From Paraconiothyrium sp. Pb-2020 (lineage: Eukaryota; Ascomycota; Dothideomycetes; Pleosporales; Didymosphaeriaceae): a stretch of DNA of 64,000 bases. This document shows, piece after piece, positions 22,225-31,345 of the stretch. Under the pieces are notes generated by a model. It did no database searches and was not told where the DNA came from. It saw only the letters and a program-made list of their open reading frames with translations. Where the stretch lies: NCBI GenBank assembly GCA_022419385.1, contig JAJUBI010000002.1:124001-188000 (forward strand). The letters are read 5' to 3'. Position 1 is the first letter of the stretch, and every line of letters begins with the position of its first letter. A program made the position numbers and the translations under genes.

Positions 22225-23774
22225 ATGTCCTTTGGATTTTCTGTTGGCGACTTCATCGCTGTTGGAGCCCTCATCAGAAACATTTCCTCATGTCTTCAAG
22301 ACGCTGGAGGCGCCAAAGCTGAATATCGAGATCTTCTGCGCGAGCTTGAATGCCTCCGGAAAGCCCTCGAGCACCTCGACAAGCTGCACAGTGGCAGCAC
22401 CTCCTCGTCAGCGGACCTCGATTCCATAAAATACGCAGCTCTCAGCTGTCGGCGTCCTCTTGAACATTTTTTCGCGAAGATCCAAAAGTATGATGGTTCT
22501 CTTGGGGTATGGGGCAAGGCTGGGATTATAAAGAGTACGACAGACAAGCTGAAATGGGGATTTGGTCAAAAGGAAGAGATTCACAAGCTCCAGAACTACC
22601 TAAACATTCACATCGGGACGATCAACATCCTGTTAGCCGAGCATGGCCTGGAAAAGATGGACCTTGCATCGGATAAGGCTGCCGCGGATCACCTTCAGAT
22701 TCGGGAGAGGTTGGAGGATACTCGCGGTATGATCAAGAAGATCAGCGGCAGTTTGGCGATGCAAGCCTCTGCTGTAGGGAGCACCCAGAATATGCTTGCG
22801 CGGCTGTACGAAATGATAAGCGGGGAATTTAGGACCTCGTGGAGGTCTCTCGGTGAGATGGTAGCCCGAGTATCGTAGGTGTCTAATCCCAGGTTCGATA
22901 CTTGAATTCGTGTTGACAAGAATCCAGTGTCGCTACCCAGCAAACATATGCTGTCATACTTGAGATCAAGAGCTCCCTAGCAGGACCCGACATACGGTGG
23001 ACATTCTTCCAGGCTCCGTTAGCTGTGGAAGATGCCCTCGGTAACAGATTCCCAGTACCATCCGAGTACGGCTTTGATCTTTTAGACGCGGTTGTCAAAC
23101 ATAAATTTAAGTCTGGGCCTGGTTCTTTGGACGTTCGGGTCGGCAACTACGAGTACTTCAACACGAAAGACAGCAACAATGTGCTCTCGACGACTTCCCG
23201 GTTACTCCCAGCAACAGCCATTACAATGGCTATAGTTGTGTTTCATCCAACATTGACAGACGAGGCCTGCCCAATACCGGGGTGCGGCTCCACGCACACT
23301 ACGGGGTCTCCTGGTGGTGGTAGGACTTGGTACGTGCTATTCGCGATATTCATGGATTTACGATTGACTAAATCAAGCTGTATATGCAATGTGTCGTTCT
23401 CGCCAACCAAAAAGAGACGACGAGCTCTCGACGATCAACCTGCCAACGCTCGAAGAGCCAACAAACGAGTTCAAGTTGCGCCTTTCGAGCAAGATGTGGG
23501 CATGTTCAGGAATGTAAGGTTGTCTCATGACGAGGCTTCGGATCCTGTAGACACTTCTACACCATGGAGACCTAGACCACGGCGTCGTGAGGACAAATAT
23601 GAAAGCCATGCTCCGTCCCGCTACTACCGGTATATTCGTGTCGCTGAGTATACTACTGACCAAATCCAACGTCCTGTACAGGACTACGTCTCCTTTCAAG
23701 ATCGTCTGCATTCGTACTCACCGCCGCGCTATCGTTATGCTGATAGTGTGCGAGGCTCCCCGGACGATTTATAA
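22225..23774 (+). CDS. Fungal STAND N-terminal domain plus ubiquitin-like (ULD) domain protein
   Basis: Starts MSFGFSVGDFIAVGALI, the typical opening of the helical N-terminal domain found on many fungal STAND/NOD-like proteins. Exons are 22225-22874, 22928-23329 and 23378-23774. The second intron (48 bp, GTACGT...CAAG) is in frame and could be retained, giving 482 or 498 residues. Residues 1 to about 215 are helical. Residues about 240-305 (VEDALGNRFPVPSEYGFDLL ... VGNYEYFNTKDSN ... AITMAIVV) form the fungal ubiquitin-like ULD domain. A Cys cluster (CPIPGCG ... CICN) follows, compatible with a small metal-binding site. The C-terminal 120 residues are Arg/Tyr-rich and low complexity. No NACHT or NB-ARC ATPase is present, so this is the short architecture. 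It lies tail-to-tail with a HET pseudogene 490 bp away. A role in non-self recognition is inference from the family. Confidence 0.8.
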
Positions 23775-24266
23775 ATATTTATAGCAAGGCTCAACGTGCG
23801 AACGGGATTTTAGTCGCTTGCAGTCGAACTACCCCTGGTAAACTTTAATGGAGATGTTTCCGGCACGATGGGAGGGACGTTGGATGACGATGGCGTTTGA
23901 ACGTGTTCCTGTGTACACGTAGTGTATGTCTATTGATACTGGATATGACCGATGCTGGTTTTGTTTGTAGGGAAACAAATAAATCTGCAAATATCGCACA
24001 TGTGGTCGAATATAGGCTTGAACATGGGGTCGAATACTTCCTAGAATGTCGCTCAACCTCGAACCGCAGTTCGTTCTCGCTGTTATATGATTAGACTGCT
24101 GCATTCGTTTACTCTCACGGGAGAACGGTGCCGCCAAGTATTGGCGACTGTCTTACTGTAGACTTGTACATTACTTCTGACGGTCAACATCTGTTTTCAT
24201 GAACCGGGCTGGCAGCTGAGAAACGAAGTGCAAGGTAAAACTTGAGACAAAAGGTACGACAGCCTA
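23775..24266. other. Convergent intergenic region
   Basis: 492 bp between the 3' ends of the STAND-N/ULD gene and the HET pseudogene. No gene seen. Confidence 0.5.
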
Positions 24267-26438
24267 CTAGGCAATGTTGATAACATCGATCACTTCGATA
24301 CCGCCGATGATTTCCTCCACTTGCTTATCGATACCTGTATCAACGTGATTTGACGACGATATGAAATCCGCATATCCTTTCCGGCGATACCCAGCATGTC
24401 CGTTAGCCATGTGGATACGCTCAAGAAGCAGAGCGTGCAGGTGGAATCGATCTCCCTCCGTCTGGTCTTTACCAACTGGTTTAGTTATGATGAGGGGAAG
24501 AACTTCCACCGCTTCTGCTTTCCTAGAGCCATCTTCCTCTTTGTCGTCCCACAGATAAGAGATGGCCTGGTTGAAAGCTCCCTTTGTCGCTCGCACTCGA
24601 TATATTGAAAGCCTTGCGTGTTTGAGGCGGGAAACGAAAGGTCGGCCTTCCCATTGTATGTCAATGGCTCGAATAGCGGCTTGCCAGATGATCTCTGCCG
24701 AGCGGGCTATGTTGCAAGAGGCGTGCCGGAGGATTGCCCTATTGCTTTGCGGGACGCTTGTCCAGCACCAAGAAGGTTGTCCAGGTACTCGGCGTCCAAT
24801 CGATAACGCCGGGCCAAAGAACCAGCACATGTGGAAGGGGAGATCCTTCCTCCACAAACCAAGTACTGGATTGTCACCCGTGTGCTCCTTCCAGACATCG
24901 ATCAGGCCGGCTAAAGATGGTAAGGTATCTTCCGGCTTAGTGGATACTCGTTTGAAAAAGTCTTTGAGGATGTGCCACCATACATGCTTGTCCATGCCGA
25001 TGCGGAACTGCTTCTTCAAGTCGTAGAGCGGAGCGGAGCTCAAGATCCTGTCGTTGTCGATCCTGAGAATACCTGGTGTTTGTGTTTTGGAGATGTGGCC
25101 ATTTTCGGACTGGAGCAGGCCGTGACACTGCCAAATCATCTGACCATTGACGAAGTAGAGCACCCGTTGCGCAAGGAGAATCTCCTGGAATATCCACCCT
25201 CGCTTTTGGATCGGACATGTTTCGAGACTCGAACGTGCGCCATCGTCTCGTCGGACGAACCATTTTGTCCTCGGTACATCGTGCACTTGAGCTGAGGTAT
25301 TGGATTGGTAGCTCAGTGCGGAGGGAAGAAGAAAGCTAGAGGCTGGCTCGAGAGCCTCGTCAATGCTACACCCTTCGGTAGAATTACTGGCCGACGCTGC
25401 ACATAGGACGATATCCGCGCAACGGAAGATTGAGGCCATCTTAGCCGCCTCTCTTTCCCAATCGCCTGCATCATCCTGGATTATGCAAAGGGAGTCGATC
25501 CACAAGTAACTGTATCCCAGGAGTCGGCCGATTCTTACTGTATCCTGGAAAGTCCGTGAAAGTGAACGAGTCTCAAGGCGCTTTTCAGGCTCGATATGAT
25601 TTGCTTTGGTTGTACGAATGGGAACGACTCCCTTTCCCAACTTCGGATTCAATTAGCGATATCAAACAGTATCTATGAAGGAGAGCGCGTACACAGTGAC
25701 TAAGTGCTAGTTACTTGAAGCTTCTCTCTACAGGACTCAGACTTATGAGAGCCACATCTTCTAATCCTCGACTCTGGCTGATATCGAGAATACGCGCCGG
25801 CAAGACGCAATTCTGCGCTTTGCATCCACCATGTTCGATTACACATTGTCTTAACCACTCGTGGACAGTTACGATCCGCTGCTCAAGCCGTATGTATTCA
25901 GCACTTGCCCAGATAGGTCTGGAGACAACCGAGCTAGACCCTGGTGTTTTTAGGTTAGGGCACTAACGCCACTGAGCATCCAAAACTTGCATCCATTGTG
26001 CGCTACAACGAGTTGTACGCTTACACCAGAGCTATCCTTTGACCGAGATGTCCAGATCTCTCGTTTCGGTGGGGTTCTCCTATACGTGCTGATATCAAAT
26101 TTCCAATGCACAATTTCCTGAGAATATTGCTCCTCTAACAAGTGCCTCTTTTTCAGCCCTACGAATTGTATTTCACTGCTACAGCCATGGTTCTCTAGTA
26201 TCCTGCACTCCTCGAGTCTGTCCGCATCGATCCAATGTAGTAGTTGCCGGCACAGCGGGCAAAGTTGAGCGGACTATTGGAATGAGAGTGTGGAAGGATG
26301 ATGGCTGAGATATACCAAATCGGTACTTGAACTGTCCGCGAAGGCAGCCGGTAGTTGTTCACAATAGTCGCACACTTCGCGTTCTTCCTCATCAGCCTTG
26401 CTGAAGGAGGCACGCATTTGCTGCCCCACAGTGTTCAT
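24267..26438 (-). pseudogene. HET-domain (heterokaryon incompatibility) gene with two in-frame stops
   Basis: HET proteins trigger the cell-death reaction when incompatible hyphae fuse. Three exons keep phase exactly: 26438-26027, 25940-25693 and 25640-24267, equivalent to 678 codons. The N-terminal part has the usual zinc-like pairs (CDYC about 23-26; CPLCRQLLHWIDADRL). The HET core has LALSHC | LGKGVVPIRTTKAN, LSRTFQDTVRIGRLLGYSYL, WIDSLCIIQDDAGDWEREAA and ADIVLCAASAS. Three lesions are visible. A TAG is at 26276-26274. A TAA at 25713-25711 replaces the expected Tyr just before LALSHC. The normally invariant Trp of the HCWG motif is Leu (TTG, 25640-25638). A 42-bp in-frame segment ending at the TAG has GT...AG ends but looks too short to be an intron, and no intron can rescue the TAA without losing the motif. 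Non-functional as sequenced. Confidence 0.85.
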
Positions 26439-26594
26439 CTTAGGCGTGAGGTGACTGCGGTATACAAGGTGACCTCTTCAGCAACGGTATAGCAGACTAG
26501 GCGGCTATGTCCGGGGGTTGGATACTGATGATAAGCAAAGGGCAGTTGGACCCCCTCAAGGCTACATATAGATATTTATGAAGTGACGTGATCT

Positions 26595-27338
26595 TCAAGG
26601 ATGCGTATCTTGTGCAACCCCCAAACTCGCTTTGCCCTGTCCACGGGTCGGCCGTTGAGAGGTTATGGGATTCACAAACCTTGTCTGCAGGCTGGCCCCA
26701 GAAAACGACAGGGAAAGCATCGCGGACCTAACAAACGATTCGACATGCCACGCGGGGAAGATGAGAAAAGATCGGTGCTTTGCGACAAGAGTGTGCCACC
26801 TCTCATAGCGCTGCAAGTAGATTTTCGACAAATCACGACTATTGTAGTGACTATGGGAGTACATCAGTAGCTGAGTCTTGTTGACTCCGTTCTTTTGAGA
26901 CCGGAACAGCCCACTGCCAGGTCCTAGACTGTCAAATAAAAGTTCTGGATAGATAGACCAATGATCAATTCCTATAGTTGTTTTATTGGTTGAAGATCTG
27001 ATTCCAGCGCTGTGGAAGGCGGCACAACCTGTTCGCAAACGATAACATATGGTATGCAGTGAATCGAGAGCAACAACCCCATCAAAAGCAACGATCCTCA
27101 ATTCTCGGACCGTTCCCTTTGGCAGTTGGTGCCGTATACGTCTCGCCCAGAGCCGCAACTTCCCCCTAAGCAGGGTGTATACACCGGATCCGGCCGTTCG
27201 CCTCATAACAATAAACTGCCTCCTCCCTCCCCGCACCGTGCTCGTGGTACATGCCAGATCCACACAGATTCGTGTAGCGCGAGACTCCGCGTTCATAGCG
27301 TAGATGAATGAGAGTCGTGGACGTAAGTCTTTTTCCAA
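26595..27338 (-). CDS. Unrecognised 247-codon ORF, doubtful
   Basis: An uninterrupted minus-strand frame lies between the HET pseudogene and the MITE-like repeat. It shows no domain, no signal peptide and no obvious intron. Composition is Arg/Ser/Leu-rich. Given the decay on both sides, it may be chance or the remnant of a gene read in the wrong frame. I list it because of its length and leave the function blank. Confidence 0.2.
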   Translation of the reverse strand: MEKDLRPRLSFIYAMNAESRATRICVDLACTTSTVRGGRRQFIVMRRTAGSGVYTLLRGKLRLWARRIRHQLPKGTVRELRIVAFDGVVALDSLHTICYRLRTGCAAFHSAGIRSSTNKTTIGIDHWSIYPELLFDSLGPGSGLFRSQKNGVNKTQLLMYSHSHYNSRDLSKIYLQRYERWHTLVAKHRSFLIFPAWHVESFVRSAMLSLSFSGASLQTRFVNPITSQRPTRGQGKASLGVAQDTHP

Positions 27339-27450
27339 GATAGCCTGGCGCGTTCCCTATCAAGTCGACGTTCTTCCAGGGGGTAAGGCTTCGGACATGC
27401 TCCGTCATGCTACACCAGCGGACCGTAGAGGCCAGTTATGATCGTTTCCA

Positions 27451-27701
27451 TAAGTTTTCCGGCCACCGTACCATGGAAGATTATGTGGAGTATTAGATTC
27501 TCAAAATTTCTGTAGGACGGATGACTATCGGCCTATAGGTGGTTGGCTAATTAAATTTGGTAGAGGTATCTTAGTAATAGGAATCTGTTATCTAATATTA
27601 GAGAGCTAACCGCCTATAGGCCGATAGTCAGCTATCCTGTAGCAATCTAGAAAATCCAAAATTTCACATAATCTTCCATGGTAAGGTGGCTGGAAAACTT
27701 A
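27451..27701. mobile_element. MITE-like element: 251-bp imperfect inverted repeat with TA ends
   Basis: The ends at 27451 and 27701 are inverted copies: TAAGTTTTCC reads inward from the left and its complement from the right. The two arms, roughly 100 bp each (27451-27548 and 27604-27701), align without gaps. The outer 33 bp differ at only two or three positions, the middle 49 bp differ at 13, and the inner ACTATCGGCCTATAGG block is conserved. About 55 bp lie between the arms. The flanks fit a TA target duplication outside AGTTTTCC, as for Tc1/mariner-type non-autonomous elements. There is no coding capacity. Most arm differences are transitions, consistent with RIP-like or deamination decay. 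Family assignment is inference. Confidence 0.75.
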
Positions 27702-27797
27702 TTAAAAGCACCGATATTAGAACATTGAGTAGTAACGTAAAGTCTAAGTGACTAGGAAGAATCTATAGGCCTAGGAGGCCTCGCGAAATGGATTTTA

Positions 27798-27811
27798 TAT
27801 AGAGCTCTATA
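27798..27811. repeat. 14-bp perfect palindrome
   Basis: TATAGAGCTCTATA reads the same on both strands, in AT-rich DNA about 100 bp to the right of the MITE-like element. It may be part of a second transposon relic; no partner terminal repeat was identified. Confidence 0.5.
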
Positions 27812-27949
27812 CCCTTATATTATTGGCGGAGCGCTCACGTTGAGGTGCGTATTTGCTAATTACCCGCACAGACTACTAAGGGACGGTAAACCTCAAGAAC
27901 AATTGATTTGAGTAACCGCCGGCGCCGCTGAATCGGGGCTCGTGATGGC

Positions 27950-28486
27950 ATGATTACTACTAGAGAATTGTTCTACAGCGTAACCGCCCAGCGTCCTCTC
28001 CACACGCAGAAGCTAGACTTCTTCCACATCCACTCCATCACCCTCTCAGTCCACTTCCTGCCCTTCTTCGCCAACACATCCCTCTCGCCGGACGCCCGTG
28101 TACGTCTTCTAGAGTGGAAGAGTAGACGGGATCTCGCCAACTACGCCGCAGGCAGCGCACCACCACTTCTCCTGGAAGAACTAAACAACTACGCTCCAAA
28201 GGAAGAGAATGCGGATTGGCCCCGGCTCGCCGAGCGCGCGAAGTAGTACATACACGTCGAGGATGGCGGACACGTTGCCAAGATAGTGCGAGCGCCTGTC
28301 TATGGGTGGAAAGCGTGCGAAAAGGAACACCGGTCCAAGTTTGCGCTGAAGGCGTCGGAGCAGTGGCTGAAGGCTGGGGGGCTTTATTTGGATACGGTGG
28401 AGGCTGGGGAACCCTTGTGGGTGCGATGGACGGGCTTTGAGCAGGCGTGGGCTGGGATTCCGTTACGCACCGAGAGAAGCGGATGA
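27950..28486 (+). pseudogene. C-terminal fragment of a questin-oxidase-like (DUF4243/AflY family) protein
   Basis: Members are Baeyer-Villiger-type oxidative enzymes or relatives, often in polyketide clusters. One frame reads KLDFFHIHSITLSVHFLPFF, then ARVRLLEWKSRRDLANYAAG, ELNNYAPKEE, DWPRLAERAK, an in-frame TAG at 28244-28246, and in the same frame VEDGGHVAKIVRAPVYGW, SEQWLKAGGLYLDTVEAG and LWVRWTGFEQAWAGIP. This is the conserved last third of the family, including the D-G-H-x-x-K-x-x-R-A block. The expected 250-300 N-terminal residues are missing, with stops upstream of 27950 and transposon-like DNA beyond. Truncation plus the nonsense codon mark it as a relic. No other genes of a biosynthetic cluster remain nearby. 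Confidence 0.8.
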
Positions 28487-28738
28487 AGGCTGCTCCGTTG
28501 GTTCAGCTGCTTAAGTGATTGATGAGCAAAGAAGGTAACATTATTTCCTGGTTGTATACTGTTTTTGAAATCATTCTATAACGGTATTATAAGCCTATGT
28601 CACCTAACAGCACTCTTCAAATATACTGAGCTCCTAGGATAATTTTCAATAGGCTATTAGAAATCCTGAACCCAGCCAAGAACAGAGTATATGGATGGTA
28701 TCCCGCGAATCGTTTCATACACCCAAGTCACGGGGACG

Positions 28739-29106
28739 AACGCTGAGTTTTCGCGCTGCTTAACGCCAGTTTTACTATACTTTTCGCTGTTTTCTTGAAG
28801 CGCACGACCCCCTATTCAGTAACCATAAACTCAGCTTCAAGCGGCGCATAGTCAGGATGTAACTTTGTGAACTCAGTCGATTTGGGGATGCTTAAATGTA
28901 TCAGTCCTTCCACAGCGTATACCACGTTTCGCAATCTGCCCTGTAGTACACTCATTACGCACTGCTAGCCAAACTATACGTGATCAATTCGCATCCTACT
29001 GATGCGTGGGTGGATATCTCCGGTCATATACACATGGACTTCAAGTATTTCCTAACGCCAAGTTTTCGCGCTGCTTATGCCAGTTTTACTTTACTTTTGG
29101 TGCTTC
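28739..29106. repeat. Two diverged direct copies (28739-28790 and 29054-29106) of the fbp1 3' end
   Basis: The right copy covers the last FBPase codons and the start of its 3'UTR (stop at 29093-29091). The left copy lies about 315 bp away in the same orientation. The core, from the GAGTTTTCGCGCTGCTT block through the CCAGTTTTACT block, is nearly identical, and similarity fades into the coding end. It looks like a small duplication of the fbp1 tail that has drifted. Confidence 0.55.
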
Positions 29107-30290
29107 TTGTGCACGTCGATGACGCGCTGGACCTCCTGCTCGCTGCCGAGGAAAATACCGCTCCGGTCGTGGATGTGCTCGGGCACAACCTCCATCATGC
29201 GCTCCATCTTGCTGTTGACGGCGAGACCACCGGCTGCGTTCGTTAGCCTCCACCCTTCTCCGCGAATAAAGGCAACATACCATTTTCAAAAACCATAGCC
29301 ATGGGTGCACACTCGTACAGAATGCGTAGCTTTCCTTTCGGCGACTTCTTGTCCGCGGGGTACGCGAAGATGCCGCCGTAAAGCAGCGTTCGATACGCGT
29401 CAGCCACCATGGACCCGATGTACCTCGCGCTGTACGGCTTTCCGCCCTCCTCGGTCGGAAACTTGAGCCCGTTAATGTACTCCTTGACCGGCTCCTCCCA
29501 GTACAGCGAGTTACCCTCGTTGACGGAGTAAATAGCGCGCTTCTTGGGGATCCGCATGTTGGGGTGTGTGAGGATGAACTCGCCAAAGTTGTTGTCGAGG
29601 GTAAAGCCGTTCACGCTGCCGCCCTTCATGGTGATGACTAGCTGCGCAGATGCGCCGTACATGGTGAAGCCTGAGGCGACCATTTCAGTGCCAGGGAGGA
29701 GGAGGTCCTCTTTCGTGCCCTTTGCGCCCTCCTCGAGCTTATACACTGAGAAGATGGTGCCGACTGAGACACCGGCGTCGAGGTTGGAGGAGCCGTCAAT
29801 GGGGTCGCACGCGACGGCGTAGCGGGCGGTGGGGAACTCGTCGAAGATGATGCATTCTTCCTCTTCTTCCGAGACGAGGAGGCGCACGCGACCGCATGAG
29901 CGCATCGCGGAGATGAAAAGATCATTACCGATTACGTCGAGCTTCTTCTGGTCGTCACCAGTGGTATTAGAGGAACCGGCGAGACCGGTGAGCTAAAAAA
30001 CTGTCAGCCTTTTGACCTTTATGATCTGGGAGGTTTGGCATACGTTGATTAGGGTGGCGCGTCGGATGTAGTATGATATGCTCTTGAATGCAAACTGCAG
30101 GGCGTGGCAGAGTAATCTATTCGATGGTTAGCGACCGCAGTCCCTCCTACGTTGGCAGCACCTACGTGAAGTCTCCCGTCGCCTCCTTGTGCTTTGTTTG
30201 CTCTTCGGTCAAAAACCGCGTCAGGGTGATGATATCAGTGTTAATCGCTTCTCCCACGGCGCCGCCATTCTGCTGCTCCTTTCCGCTCAT
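29091..30290 (-). CDS. fbp1: Fructose-1,6-bisphosphatase
   Basis: Key gluconeogenic enzyme hydrolysing fructose 1,6-bisphosphate to fructose 6-phosphate in the cytosol. Four exons: 30290-30166, 30116-30044, 29992-29281 and 29233-29091, with introns of 49, 51 and 47 bp, give 350 residues, the normal length. The N-terminus (ITLTRFLTEEQTKHKEATGD) holds the family's regulatory helix and AMP-site region. The metal and substrate motif DPIDGSSNLDAGVSVGTIFS is intact, followed by GSVNGFTLDNNFGEFILTHP, YIGSMVADAYRTLLYGGIF and the C-terminal GGLAVNSKMERMMEVVPEHI. The start ATG is the first in frame. Expression is probably glucose-repressed as in other fungi (family knowledge, not read here). The end of the gene is partly duplicated downstream at 28739-28790. 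Confidence 0.96.
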
Positions 30291-31345
30291 TGTGAAGATG
30301 GATTCAGTCGCGTGTCAATCGTGTCAATCGCTACAAAGGTCCAGGGGGTGTCGTAACGGTCGTGAAGTGACGAGGCAAAGTTGCAATGGGAAAGTGAAGA
30401 GAATTCAGTGCGTGAAGGAAAGATCGTAATCACAGCAGATCGAAGTCACAGAGGGCCCCTAGAGCTAAATTCTGGGCCCAAAGGTGGGTAGTTACGGCAT
30501 GCGCGTCGGTCGGGTGGAGGCGCTGTTTGTCGCGACAAGTGGTTCCGTTGCCCTCGGCTCGCGGTTTGGGCGTCACGCGCACCTTTTCCGGTTTCACTGC
30601 CGACATAGATAACTCGCATGAGACTGGCTTGAAGGCGTTTGAGCTGAAACGAGGCGGAACAAAGGTCATTGTGGGCGTGGGAGCTGCCGGCAGCCTTTGT
30701 TGTGCTCGTGGAGACGTCCCCACGATGACGATGGAGGGGCATCACACGAAAGCGGGGCGCCTTTTCCTGGAGGCAGGCGCAACCCGCATTCCGACATGTT
30801 CCGGCCCGCGGATTTATCCCTCGACTTTCCATCTTCCACGGCTACTCACGATACGGCGTTGGACCGGAATAATTATTTGCGCAAATGGTTCATCCGACTG
30901 CAATCGTAGCCCCTGTGAGGCTGAAGACCGACCATAGGGCGAGAAGAAGCTCGGCTTGCCTTCGCCCGAGCAGCCTCCCATAGACTGCAAGACACCTCTA
31001 CCCTTGGGGTTTGCTAAGCCTGAATACCGGCCATCTAATTCGACGACACCAGCACTGCACATGCATGTATACACAAAAGCAACTTTTATACCAAACTATA
31101 CTATACGGTAGTACAACTGAAACACCCATCCCAATCCAATCCTATACATACACACTCCAGCCCATGCAAATGTACAACGGAAAGAAACCTTGATGTACCC
31201 CTGATTACGGAGCTCGCGCGCGCGTCCTCCAAAACACTCGGGGAATAAGGCGACACTAATGCAAAGGAGAAAAAGACATGGGAATAGTACATCAAGCTCT
31301 CCGCCCAACGGCCGTAGCGCATCTCGTCCTACACACCACCGACCC
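30291..31345. other. Intergenic, fbp1 promoter and KGD1 3' flank
   Basis: GC-rich sequence upstream of fbp1 with chance ORFs (for example 30527-30937 plus) lacking domains. The left part is the fbp1 promoter side. The right part is the KGD1 3' flank. Confidence 0.5.

Noticed and set aside
23330..23377. In-frame 48-bp segment in the STAND-N/ULD gene read as coding
   Set aside because: It has donor GTACGT and acceptor CAAG, and its removal brings cysteines into a CxxC-like cluster, so an intron is preferred; retention remains possible.
25295..25370. tRNA-like A-box (TGGTAGCTCAGTGCGG)
   Set aside because: It lies within HET coding sequence, and no B-box or cloverleaf follows.
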